A stretch of DNA of 12,922 nt from Bacillota bacterium. GTDB lineage: Bacteria > Bacillota > Clostridia > Christensenellales > Aristaeellaceae. The notes beneath the pieces were generated by a model. That model searched no databases and was not told where the DNA came from. It saw only the letters and a list, made by a program, of their open reading frames with translations. Of this stretch, positions 1-6,389 are shown piece after piece. The first letter of the stretch is position 1. Every line of letters starts with the position of its first letter. The position numbers and the translations under genes are program-made. Location: the NCBI GenBank assembly GCA_009787135.1, contig WRGP01000212.1, forward strand, positions 1-12,922, given 5' to 3'.

Positions 1-1059
1 TTACATGTTCCCCCCGGCTAGCAGCGATGCTAACGCCTGCGGCTGGATCGGGTACGGCACGGGCCGGCCGATGCCGGCCAGGAGCACCAAATTGATATCG
101 CCGCCAATGTTTTTCTTATCGCCCGCCATCAGGGGGACCAAGGCATCCGCCGGGTCCTTCGCGTGGGCGTCAAGCCCCAGCCGCTCCATCAGCGATAGGA
201 GGCGGCGGGCATCCTCCGGCGGGGTGACGCCCAGCAGGCGGCCGGCTTGCAGGGCCAGCCCCATGCCCATGGCTACGGCCTCGCCGTGGGTATAGGTTTT
301 GTAATCGTGGTATTTTTCAATCGCGTGGCCGAAGGTATGGCCGAAATTGAGCATCATGCGCACGGATTGGTCCAGGCTGTCCCGCTCCACAAAAGAAGCC
401 TTGCACTGGCAGTTCAGCGCCACGATCTCCTCCATGGCGTCCACGCGCCCGCCCTCCAGCAGGGCCAGCAGCTCTTCCGAGCCAATCGCCGCGTGCTTTA
501 CCACCTCCGCTAGCCCCGCGTTCCACTCGCGGGGCGGAAGCGTGGACAGAACCGCTGTGTCGGCCACCACCAGCGACGGCTGGTAAAAGCAGCCCGCCAG
601 GTTTTTGCCCTGCGGCAAATCGACCGCGACCTTGCCGCCCACGCTGGCGTCCGCCTGCGCGAGCAGCGTCGTGGGGATCTGAACGAGGGGCACGCCGCGC
701 ATATACGTCGCGGCCGCGAACCCGGCGGTGTCGCCCACCACGCCGCCGCCAAAGGCGACGACGGGGTCGCGCCGCTGCATGCCGGCGGCATGGAACGCGC
801 CGTACAACCCTTCCAGCGTGGCAAGGGTTTTGCTTTCCTCGCCGGGCCGCAACGCCTTAAGGCCGTAGGAAATACCCTGGCCGGCCAGCACGCTGTCCAG
901 CCGCGCGCCGTGCAGCGCCCACACGTTTTCATCGGTTACAACGAAAACCCTTTTGCCCGGGCACAGCGCGCAGAGGGTCTCGGCTGCCTCCGCGAGCGCG
1001 CCGTTTCCGATCAGAATGGGATAGGCGGCGGCAGGCAGACGAATGGTAATGGTTCGCAT
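1..1059 (-). CDS. aroB: 3-dehydroquinate synthase
   Basis: Converts DAHP to 3-dehydroquinate, the second step of the cytosolic shikimate pathway, using NAD and a divalent metal. The 352-residue product has the family features in order: a glycine-rich nucleotide motif GGGVVGD (104-110), PTTLLAQ and DASVGGK (129-143), GKN (151-153), the metal ligand Glu185 and Lys188 in AEVVK, LNFGHTFGH (237-245) with metal ligand His241, His258 in THGE, and DKKN (314-317). Length is normal for AroB. The ATG at 1059 is preferred because AAGGAG lies 8 nt upstream. A GTG nine bases earlier lies inside that ribosome binding site. The stop codon is exactly at the window edge, so the gene is complete. It starts 20 nt after the oxidoreductase stop, which implies an operon. 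Downstream genes lie outside the window. Confidence 0.96.
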   Translation of the reverse strand: MRTITIRLPAAAYPILIGNGALAEAAETLCALCPGKRVFVVTDENVWALHGARLDSVLAGQGISYGLKALRPGEESKTLATLEGLYGAFHAAGMQRRDPVVAFGGGVVGDTAGFAAATYMRGVPLVQIPTTLLAQADASVGGKVAVDLPQGKNLAGCFYQPSLVVADTAVLSTLPPREWNAGLAEVVKHAAIGSEELLALLEGGRVDAMEEIVALNCQCKASFVERDSLDQSVRMMLNFGHTFGHAIEKYHDYKTYTHGEAVAMGMGLALQAGRLLGVTPPEDARRLLSLMERLGLDAHAKDPADALVPLMAGDKKNIGGDINLVLLAGIGRPVPYPIQPQALASLLAGGNM

Positions 1060-1079
1060 GAGCCCCACTCCTTGTCAGG

Positions 1080-2141
1080 TCAAATCCGGCACGCCAAGCC
1101 GTGGCCCTTCTCGGCCGACGCAAACAGCATGTCCACCACGCGCATCACGCGCAGCGCCTGCTCTGGCTTGACGATCAGCTCGGCCCGGCCTTCCATGGCG
1201 TCCGCAACGTTGTTATAGTATTCCGTCAAATCAACGGCCACCTCCGGCAGCGGGCGTTCCTTCATCGTATACGCGGGGCGGCGCGCCATGGTGCGCGTCG
1301 GCCCTGCGGCGGTATAGATGATGTCGTCCTCCCAGGTCATCTCGCCTTCCTCGCGCAGGGTGAGTATCTTGCCGTCGCATTCCCAATTTTCCACCACCAG
1401 GGTGCCCTGGCCGCACTGCACATGCCAGCGGGGCGCGGGGATGAGGCAGTTTGTCGACATCTCCAGCAGGCTGGAGACGCCGTTTTCAAACCGGAGCAGC
1501 AACTTGATGTTATCGTCCACCTCCGTCGTGTACAGCGACAGCAGGTGGGCGCATACCGAAACGACGGGGGAGGAGGGGATCAGGTCCATGATCTGGTCGA
1601 GCAGGTGGATGCCCCAGTCCAGCAGCATGCCGCCGCCGTTTTGCTTGTGGCCGCGCCAGCCATGCAGGCTGCGCCGGGAGCCCTGCACTTTATTTTCGAT
1701 AAAATAGGGCTCGCCAATGACGCCGGACCCCAGCGCCTCGCGGACGACGCGGTAGTCCTTATCCCAGCGGCGGTTTTGGTGCACGGTGAAAAGCCGCCCT
1801 GTTTCTTCGGACACGGCAAGTATATCCTCAAGCTCCGCCGCGTTTAGGGTGACGGGCTTTTCGCAGACGACATGCTTGCCGGCCTGGAGCGCGGCGATGG
1901 AAAGGGGCTTGTGATAGTCGTTGGGCGTGGCGATGGTCACGAGGTTGATGTCTGGATCGGCCCAAAGGGCATCCAGCGACGGATAGGCTATCAGACCAGC
2001 GGCTTCAGCCTTTTCCAGCGCTTCCCCGCGCACGTCATGCGCGCCTTTCACATGGATTCTGGGGACGGATTCCGTCAAAAACTTGTGGTGCCAAGCCCCC
2101 ATGCCGCCGTAGCCGATGATCCCAAGGCAAATATCGGTCAT
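1080..2141 (-). CDS. Gfo/Idh/MocA-family NAD(P)-dependent oxidoreductase
   Basis: Predicted cytosolic dehydrogenase of 353 residues acting on a sugar, cyclitol or related polyol; the substrate cannot be read from sequence. The N-terminal Rossmann fold shows GxGxxG as GYGGMG (10-15). The family Glu-Lys-Pro motif is at 94-96, and the C-terminal substrate domain carries GGGMLLDWGIHLLD (169-182), with a probable catalytic or substrate-binding His179. The ATG at 2141 has GAGGG 8 nt upstream. An in-frame ATG at 2156 has no comparable ribosome binding site and is less likely. It is the first gene of an operon with aroB, 20 nt apart, under a minus-strand promoter at 2188-2216. The pairing suggests a role next to aromatic or cyclitol metabolism, but this is inference. 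Family assignment is firm; function is open. Confidence 0.9.
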   Translation of the reverse strand: MTDICLGIIGYGGMGAWHHKFLTESVPRIHVKGAHDVRGEALEKAEAAGLIAYPSLDALWADPDINLVTIATPNDYHKPLSIAALQAGKHVVCEKPVTLNAAELEDILAVSEETGRLFTVHQNRRWDKDYRVVREALGSGVIGEPYFIENKVQGSRRSLHGWRGHKQNGGGMLLDWGIHLLDQIMDLIPSSPVVSVCAHLLSLYTTEVDDNIKLLLRFENGVSSLLEMSTNCLIPAPRWHVQCGQGTLVVENWECDGKILTLREEGEMTWEDDIIYTAAGPTRTMARRPAYTMKERPLPEVAVDLTEYYNNVADAMEGRAELIVKPEQALRVMRVVDMLFASAEKGHGLACRI

Positions 2142-2187
2142 AGCGAATACCCTCATTTCTTGTGATTGCTATAGTCTGCCGTGTCGT

Positions 2188-2216
2188 ATTGTAGCACGGG
2201 GGAGTTTGTTGCGCAA
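2188..2216 (-). promoter_or_regulatory. SigA-type promoter of the oxidoreductase-aroB operon
   Basis: On the minus strand TTGCGC (2216-2211) is followed after 17 nt by TACAAT (2193-2188). The predicted transcription start is near 2181, about 40 nt before the oxidoreductase ATG. It drives the operon away from the divergent erm gene. Confidence 0.65.
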
Positions 2217-2253
2217 TATGATGTTTGTCGCCGTTTAGAGCTTCATATGTGCG
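2212..2253. repeat. imperfect inverted repeat between divergent promoters
   Basis: CGCAATATGA (2212-2221) and TCATATGTGCG (2243-2253) are inverted copies differing by one inserted base, with about 21 nt between them. The left arm overlaps the -35 box of the oxidoreductase promoter, and the right arm ends 14 nt before the erm -35 box. It could be a regulator site acting on one or both promoters. No protein can be assigned. Confidence 0.35.
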
Positions 2254-2267
2254 ATCGGGCTTCGTCC

Positions 2268-2296
2268 TTGACAATCCACCCTCCGCCTGCTATAGT
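2268..2296 (+). promoter_or_regulatory. near-consensus SigA promoter of the erm leader transcript
   Basis: TTGACA (2268-2273), a 17-nt spacer and TATAGT (2291-2296) form an almost perfect housekeeping promoter. The start is expected near 2303, giving a leader of about 140 nt before the methyltransferase start codon. A strong constitutive promoter followed by a long structured leader is the usual layout of inducible erm genes. Confidence 0.8.
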
Positions 2297-2332
2297 ATTT
2301 TCATTCCCAATCTTGAGGAGGACAAAGCACCC

Positions 2333-2371
2333 GTGGCTTGTAACATTCGGTTGCGTACCAGACGGCGTTAG
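2333..2371 (+). CDS. erm leader peptide, RLR class (macrolide arrest peptide)
   Basis: A 12-codon reading frame starts with GTG, has GAGGAGG (2315-2321) 11 nt upstream and ends with TAG. It encodes MACNIRLRTRRR when GTG is read as Met. Arg6-Leu7-Arg8 is the arrest motif of the RLR class of erm leader peptides. In the ErmD leader (MTHSMRLR...) the macrolide-bound ribosome stalls with Leu7 in the P site and Arg8 incoming, and both residues fall at the same positions here. The peptide continues with Thr-Arg-Arg-Arg, giving further Arg-X-Arg motifs. It lies between a strong promoter and the erm gene, 70 nt before the methyltransferase ATG. The reading frame, ribosome site and motif are seen directly; drug-dependent arrest is inferred from the family. 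Confidence 0.8.
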   Translation: MACNIRLRTRRR

Positions 2372-2422
2372 GCGCGTAGCGATTTTGCGCACGTGTCCTT
2401 ACGCCTTTTTGCAGCCGAATGT
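2343..2422 (+). promoter_or_regulatory. long-range leader stem masking the arrest codons
   Basis: ACATTCGGTTGCG (2343-2355) can pair with TGCAGCCGAATGT (2410-2422) over 13 bp, including two G-U pairs. The 5' arm covers almost exactly the Ile-Arg-Leu-Arg codons of the leader peptide (2345-2356). The 3' arm ends 4 nt before the erm ribosome binding site. A ribosome arrested at codons 7-8 would sit on the 5' arm and open the stem. A separate helix, 2396-2404 with 2424-2431 (8 pairs, one bulged A), could cover the erm Shine-Dalgarno sequence. The pairings are read from sequence; the switching order is inferred. Confidence 0.6.
2364..2410 (+). terminator. terminator-like attenuator hairpin in the erm leader
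   Basis: The segment 2364-2381 pairs with 2388-2405 in about 16 bp: GGCGT/ACGCC, then AGG/CCT, then five pairs, then GCG/CGC. The stem is broken only by one T-T mismatch and two single-base bulges, with a 6-nt loop. It is followed directly by five T (2406-2410), as in an intrinsic terminator. Its 5' base overlaps the last codons of the leader peptide, so an arrested ribosome reaching to about 2367 would block the lower stem. This suggests transcription attenuation, as described for ermK, possibly combined with translational control. Confidence 0.6.
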
Positions 2423-2441
2423 CGCGAAGGGGTGTTTTTTT

Positions 2442-3212
2442 ATGTCCAAATGCAAGAGCGATGCCGCGCCCGTCTGGGCGGGCCAGAATTTCCTCACCGG
2501 CTATCAAACGGTCCGGCGCTTGCTGGACAAAACCACCATCGGCCCCGGCGACCGGGTGATTGAGATCGGCCCCGGCAAGGGGCATATTACCCGGCAGCTC
2601 GCGCCGCGCTGCGCATCGCTATGGGCGGTGGAGCCAGACGCGCGCCTCTGCGCCGCGCTTCGCGCGCGGTTTTCGGACGCGGGCAATGTTCGCCTGGTGC
2701 AGGGGGATTTTTTGCGCTATGCGCTGCCCGCGCGGGGCGCGTATAAAGTATTCGCTAACCTTCCCTTTGGCCTGACAACGCAAATGATCCTGCGCCTGGC
2801 GGGCGCGGCAAACCCACCTGCGGACGCGTGGCTAATCATGGAGCACGGCGCCGCTATGCGCTTTATGGGCCAGCCGCATGAATCGGCGCGCTCGCTGACG
2901 CTCAAGCCGCAGTTCGCGCTGCACCTGGCAGCCCACCTGCCGAGGGAAGCGTTTCACCCCATGCCGCGCGTGGACGCGGCCATGCTGCACCTGCACCGCA
3001 GACCCGTGCCCGATCTGCCGCGCGGCCAGATGGACGCGTATGAACGCTTCGTGCGGTATGCGCTGGCGAGGGGGTTTAAGGGCCTGCTCACCCGTGGTCA
3101 GATCAGCCGCGCGCTGTCCCTGGAGGGGCATGAGAACCATCCTTCGGCGGAATTGCTGTACGTGCAATGGCTCTGCCTTTTTCGATGCTATGCCGGGCTT
3201 TCGCGCGTATAG
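2442..3212 (+). CDS. erm: Erm-family 23S rRNA (adenine-N6)-dimethyltransferase
   Basis: Predicted SAM-dependent methylase of 23S rRNA at the macrolide-lincosamide-streptogramin B site (A2058 in E. coli numbering). The 256-residue protein has QNFL (15-18), SAM motif EIGPGKG (41-47), acidic residue Glu64 (AVEPD), QGDF (87-90), catalytic NLPF (106-109), the Erm-like LIMEHGAAMRF (131-141) in place of the KsgA Q-x-E motif, PREAFHPMPRVD (167-178), and an Erm-type C-terminal lobe (FVRYALARGFKGLLTRGQ, then LYVQWLCLFRCY). The usual NIPY is NLPF, which keeps the aromatic residue. The ATG at 2442 has GAAGGGG 9 nt upstream. Frame-open sequence further upstream includes the promoter and cannot be coding. 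An RLR leader peptide precedes it, which supports Erm over RsmA/KsgA. Base composition matches neighbouring core genes and there is no mobile element, which suggests a resident gene. Confidence 0.9.
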   Translation: MSKCKSDAAPVWAGQNFLTGYQTVRRLLDKTTIGPGDRVIEIGPGKGHITRQLAPRCASLWAVEPDARLCAALRARFSDAGNVRLVQGDFLRYALPARGAYKVFANLPFGLTTQMILRLAGAANPPADAWLIMEHGAAMRFMGQPHESARSLTLKPQFALHLAAHLPREAFHPMPRVDAAMLHLHRRPVPDLPRGQMDAYERFVRYALARGFKGLLTRGQISRALSLEGHENHPSAELLYVQWLCLFRCYAGLSRV

Positions 3213-3298
3213 GCCCGGCAATAAGGGGCGGAAGGACGCCAGAGGATGCTGCCCCCGGCCCCCCTGCCGGGGGGCGAATCCCTCCGGCCGCCTTTTTT
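3191..3298 (+). terminator. compound terminator region after erm
   Basis: A perfect 8-bp hairpin (TGCCGGGC 3191-3198 with GCCCGGCA 3213-3220) spans the erm stop codon. It is followed by a very GC-rich hairpin, GCCCCCGGC (3251-3259) with GCCGGGGGGC (3266-3275). That hairpin sits inside an imperfect outer stem (about 3222-3236 with 3279-3294) and six T (3293-3298). The T run after the outer stem is typical of intrinsic termination of the erm transcript. Confidence 0.65.
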
Positions 3299-3362
3299 GC
3301 TTCATGACAGGGGATGGTACACCACCGGTGTCATTGAATCCACAAAACCTATTCCGCCGCAC

Positions 3363-3493
3363 TTGCCAAAGCATGATGTATGAGGTATTATAATGTCATT
3401 GGAGCAATGGGTGACGGCATGAGTTTTACCACCCTTTTATAGCTACGTTGCCATAAAAGAACATTGACGCATTGGCAGGATGGTTTTTTAAAT
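3363..3493 (+). promoter_or_regulatory. candidate promoters of the ygjV-like gene
   Basis: TTGCCA (3363-3368), 17 nt, TATTAT (3386-3391) is the better candidate. TTGACG (3464-3469), 18 nt, TTAAAT (3488-3493) is a second. Between them lies a small inverted repeat, TTTTAT (3435-3440) with ATAAAA (3453-3458), which extends as an imperfect hairpin. From 3299 to 3573 no gene is supported; the sequence is markedly more AT-rich than upstream. Confidence 0.4.
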
Positions 3494-3573
3494 AGCGGCA
3501 GAAATACACCCGGCAGGGCGCTTAATTCGTACGTAGCGGTCATTCAATCACGCATAACCGGGGAGGGAGTTTT

Positions 3574-4095
3574 ATGGCGTTTGTTCTATCACAAATAATC
3601 GGCGTGATTGTCATAATCGTATTTGTCATTGCGCCGCACATGAAAACAAAACCGGCCTTGCTGTTGTGCATCGTAATCGGGAATCTGCTGACGGTGATAG
3701 AGTTTTTACTGCTGGGTGCAATGACGGAGGTCGCCGTCATTTCTATTTCAACCGTGCGCTCGATTGTGTTCTTTTTATATAGCCGGTCAGAAAAAAGAGC
3801 GCCGGCTTGGGTATTCCTGCTGTTTGCCGGTATGCAGGGCGGCGCCGTCTTTGTAACGTGGGAAAACTGGGTTTCTCTGCTCATGCTTTTCGATGTCGTC
3901 CAAACCTACGGACAATGGCAGACCAATATGAAAATACTGCGGATTTCTGCCATTGTTACCTCTGTTCCCATTGCTGTGTATAATATCCTTGTGGGCGGAT
4001 ATACCGGCGCAGTCAACCAATGCTGTCAAGCGGTTTCGGCCAGTATCGCGCTGTGGCACCAGCATTATAGAAAATGCGCCGTTGTGAAAGAATAG
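3574..4095 (+). CDS. YgjV-family inner-membrane protein
   Basis: A hydrophobic 173-residue protein with about five predicted membrane segments (roughly residues 4-20, 28-48, 75-95, 125-145 and 145-160) and short loops. Its pattern of a first helix, an isoleucine/leucine-rich second helix ending LLLGAMTEV, a VRSIVFFLYSR motif and a central W-E-N-W-V-S-LL segment resembles the YgjV (Imp-YgjV) family of unknown function. GGAGGGAG lies 4 nt before the ATG. It is transcribed alone, with a terminator directly after it. The gene and its flanks are more AT-rich than neighbouring genes, which suggests a different history. The family call is moderately sure; no function can be stated. Confidence 0.75.
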   Translation: MAFVLSQIIGVIVIIVFVIAPHMKTKPALLLCIVIGNLLTVIEFLLLGAMTEVAVISISTVRSIVFFLYSRSEKRAPAWVFLLFAGMQGGAVFVTWENWVSLLMLFDVVQTYGQWQTNMKILRISAIVTSVPIAVYNILVGGYTGAVNQCCQAVSASIALWHQHYRKCAVVKE

Positions 4096-4118
4096 AAGGG
4101 GGCCTGCTTTCTGACGCA

Positions 4119-4158
4119 AAAATACCGCCAGCCGATCCGGCCGGCGGTATTTTGTTTT
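4119..4158 (+). terminator. intrinsic terminator after the ygjV-like gene
   Basis: AAAATACCGCC (4119-4129) pairs perfectly with GGCGGTATTTT (4143-4153), with a further short GCCG/CGGC pairing in the loop and a following T-rich tail (TTTTGTTTT). The A-run on the 5' side means it could also work on the minus strand. Confidence 0.85.
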
Positions 4159-4226
4159 CCACGGCAACGCAGCTGCGACCGGGTGGTAAGTATTTGCCGG
4201 AATGGTCAAACGAGGATGGCAAACTC

Positions 4227-4285
4227 GGGGGGATATTTCCCCCTAAGCGGGGATCCGGGGGGGCAGCGCGCGCGCCAGCCCCCTT
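4227..4285. other. GC-rich hairpins upstream of the guaB promoter
   Basis: Two hairpins lie in the gap before guaB: GGGGGA (4228-4233) with TCCCCC (4238-4243), and GGGGGC (4259-4264) with GCCCCC (4278-4283) enclosing a GCGCGCGC loop. Both are upstream of the guaB -35 box, so they are not part of the guaB mRNA. They may be remnants of an intergenic repeat. No riboswitch-like fold was recognised. Confidence 0.35.
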
Positions 4286-4302
4286 CCCACGCGCATCCAC
4301 CC

Positions 4303-4331
4303 TTGACATTCCCGCATATCTTTGTTAAAAT
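4303..4331 (+). promoter_or_regulatory. SigA promoter of guaB
   Basis: TTGACA (4303-4308), 17 nt, TAAAAT (4326-4331). The start is expected near 4338, giving a short leader of about 35 nt with AAGGAG 8 nt before the ATG. The short leader leaves no room for a purine riboswitch. Confidence 0.8.
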
Positions 4332-4372
4332 CGCCAAAATAAATAAGAATATCGCAAAAAGGAGCGCTGCCC

Positions 4373-5842
4373 ATGCTAAAGCCGGAATCCATCCGCGAAG
4401 GCCTGACGTTTGACGATGTGCTGCTCGTGCCCCACCGAAGCGACGTAGTGCCCGGCGAGGTAGACCTTTCCGTGCGGATCATGCCCGGGATCAAGCTGAA
4501 CATTCCAATGATGAGCGCGGCCATGGATACGGTGACCGACGCGCGGCTGGCCATCGCCATGGCGCGCGAGGGCGGCGTTGGCATCATCCACAAGAACATG
4601 TCCATCCAGGAGCAGGCGAGCCAGGTGGACAAGGTTAAGCGCAGCGAGCACGGGGTCATTACGGATCCGTTTTTTTTATCGCCAGAGCATAGGATCTCGG
4701 ACGCGCTGGAGCTCATGGCCCGCTACCGCATTTCGGGCGTGCCCATCACGCAGGGCGGAAAGCTCGTGGGCATTCTCACCAACCGAGACCTGCGGTTTGA
4801 GACCGATGCCACCCGGCTGATCCGCGAGGTGATGACAACCGAGAACCTGATCACCGCGTCCGTTGGCACGGGATTGGAGGAGGCCAAGAAGATTCTGGCC
4901 CGGCACCGCATCGAAAAGCTCCCGATTGTCGATGAAAACTATATGCTTCGCGGCTTGATTACCATCAAAGACATTGAAAAAACGACAAAGTACCCAAGCA
5001 GCGCCAAGGACGCGAACGGCCGCCTGCTCTGCGGCGCGGCGGTCGGCATTGCAAAGGACACGCTGGAGCGTGTGGAGGCGCTGGCGGCGGCCAAGGTGGA
5101 TCTTATCACCGTCGATACCGCGCACGGCCATTCCGCGGGCGTTTTGCGCATGGTGGAGAGTATCAAGAACAGGCATTCCAACATGCCGGTGGTCGGCGGG
5201 AACGTCGCCACCAAGGAGGCGACCCGGGACCTGATTCGGGCGGGCGCGGACTGTGTAAAGGTCGGCATCGGCCCCGGCTCCATCTGCACCACGCGCGTGA
5301 TCGCCGGCATTGGCGTGCCGCAGATTACGGCCATCGCGGACTGTGCCGAGGAGGCCGCAAAGCACGGCGTGCATGTCATCGGGGATGGCGGCATCAAGTA
5401 TTCGGGCGACATTGTCAAGGCGATCGCCGCCGGGGCGCGCGCCGTGATGCTCGGCAGCCTGCTGGCCGGCACGGAGGAAAGCCCGGGGGCCATGGAAATC
5501 TACCAGGGGCGCTCGTTTAAGGTGTACCGCGGCATGGGCTCCATGGGGGCCATGGCGGAGGGCAGCAAGGACCGGTACTTTCAAGAGGACGCGAAAAAGC
5601 TTGTGCCGGAGGGCGTGGAGGGCCGCGTGCCCTATAAAGGGCCGCTGTCGGATACGATTTTCCAGCTGGTGGGCGGGCTTCGCTCCGGCATGGGGTATTG
5701 CGGCGCGCCCACCATTGAGACGCTCTGCGAAGAGGGGGAGTTCGTGCGCATTACGGGCGCCGGGCTGACGGAAAGCCATCCGCATGACATATACATCACC
5801 AAGGAGTCGCCCAACTACTCAAGGCAGATGGGGGAAGCATAA
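4373..5842 (+). CDS. guaB: inosine-5'-monophosphate dehydrogenase
   Basis: Oxidises IMP to XMP with NAD, the committed step of guanine nucleotide synthesis in the cytosol. The 489-residue protein shows the full bacterial layout: N-terminal barrel part with LTFDDVLLVP (11-20), two CBS modules (about 93-150 and 155-210) inserted in the barrel, GIGPGSICTTR (298-308) with catalytic Cys305, the phosphate-binding GDGGIKYSGD (337-346), the GSLLAGTEESPG segment (361-372), YRGMGSMGAM (385-394), and the mobile flap region with Arg401-Tyr402 and VPEGVEGRVPYKG (411-423). Length and motifs are normal. It is monocistronic with its own promoter. The next gene is convergent with only 22 nt between stop codons and no clear terminator, so the two transcripts probably overlap. 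Confidence 0.97.
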   Translation: MLKPESIREGLTFDDVLLVPHRSDVVPGEVDLSVRIMPGIKLNIPMMSAAMDTVTDARLAIAMAREGGVGIIHKNMSIQEQASQVDKVKRSEHGVITDPFFLSPEHRISDALELMARYRISGVPITQGGKLVGILTNRDLRFETDATRLIREVMTTENLITASVGTGLEEAKKILARHRIEKLPIVDENYMLRGLITIKDIEKTTKYPSSAKDANGRLLCGAAVGIAKDTLERVEALAAAKVDLITVDTAHGHSAGVLRMVESIKNRHSNMPVVGGNVATKEATRDLIRAGADCVKVGIGPGSICTTRVIAGIGVPQITAIADCAEEAAKHGVHVIGDGGIKYSGDIVKAIAAGARAVMLGSLLAGTEESPGAMEIYQGRSFKVYRGMGSMGAMAEGSKDRYFQEDAKKLVPEGVEGRVPYKGPLSDTIFQLVGGLRSGMGYCGAPTIETLCEEGEFVRITGAGLTESHPHDIYITKESPNYSRQMGEA

Positions 5843-5864
5843 GGGGCTTCACGCGTGTGCCGCG

Positions 5865-6389
5865 CTAAAACGCCCCGTATTGCACGATGGAATCAAGCGG
5901 CTTTCTTGTCTGCGCGTGGCGCTCCGGGGATTGCGGCCGGCCGGCGCCATAGCCGATGGCGAGGATGTTGACGGGGATGAGGCGATCGGGGATGTTGAAT
6001 TGCGCGCGGAGAATGGCGGGATCAAAATAAGTGATCCAGCAGGTGGAAAGCCCCAGGTCCTGCGCGCACAGCATGATATGATCGGCGGCGATGGAGCTGT
6101 CGATATCGACCATGTCGGCGCCATCAAAGGGGCGCACCCATGCTTTGGTCTTGTCGGCGCAAACGACAATGGCAAGCGGCGCGCCATGAGGCGAGCAGGC
6201 TTTTCGAAGTTTGGCCATAGCGGCTTCATCGTCTATCACCAGAAAAACGCATGGCTGATGGTTGGCCGCGGTGGGCGCGACGCGCCCAGCCTCCAGGAGG
6301 GTGCGCAGTTTTTCAGGCTCAACCGCCTTGTTTTCATACGCGCGCACGGAATAACGGCTTTTGGCGAGACTTAAAAAGGTGCCGGTCAT
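5865..6389 (-). CDS. nitroreductase-family FMN-dependent oxidoreductase
   Basis: Predicted flavoenzyme of 174 residues that reduces nitro compounds, quinones or similar electrophiles with NAD(P)H. The FMN-binding SRYSVRAY (11-18), APTAANHQP (38-46), an acidic helix start DIDSSIAADHIML (95-107), GLSTCWI (113-119) and a C-terminal RKPLDSIV (162-169) match the family; the length is typical of small nitroreductases. The ATG at 6389 has GGAGG 8 nt upstream. A TTG at 6404 would place that ribosome site inside the gene. It is divergent from an HxlR-type regulator, the arrangement known for YodB-YodC-like electrophile-stress modules, so control by that neighbour is likely. The physiological substrate is unknown. 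Confidence 0.88.
   Translation of the reverse strand: MTGTFLSLAKSRYSVRAYENKAVEPEKLRTLLEAGRVAPTAANHQPCVFLVIDDEAAMAKLRKACSPHGAPLAIVVCADKTKAWVRPFDGADMVDIDSSIAADHIMLCAQDLGLSTCWITYFDPAILRAQFNIPDRLIPVNILAIGYGAGRPQSPERHAQTRKPLDSIVQYGAF

Noticed and set aside
1..1059. 2-deoxy-scyllo-inosose synthase instead of AroB, suggested by the neighbouring dehydrogenase
   Set aside because: All standard DHQS motifs are present and no aminotransferase or other aminocyclitol gene is visible.
1060..1068. GTG start of aroB at 1068
   Set aside because: It lies within the AAGGAG ribosome site that serves the ATG at 1059.
2181..2441. An 87-codon N-terminal extension of the erm frame
   Set aside because: It would include the promoter and the leader. 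The Erm motifs begin right after the ATG at 2442, which has its own ribosome site.
2442..3212. Reading the methylase as RsmA/KsgA (16S rRNA)
   Set aside because: It lacks the KsgA Q-x-E-x-A motif, has the Erm C-terminal lobe, and follows an RLR leader peptide.
3393..3422. A 9-codon frame MSLEQWVTA as a second leader peptide
   Set aside because: No ribosome binding site, no arrest motif, and it is far from the downstream gene start.
4160..4372. Purine riboswitch before guaB
   Set aside because: The promoter at 4303-4331 leaves only about 35 nt of leader, too short for an aptamer.
4676..5785. A 369-codon minus-strand reading frame opposite guaB
   Set aside because: Low-complexity His/Arg/Ala composition without motifs; a shadow of a highly conserved gene.
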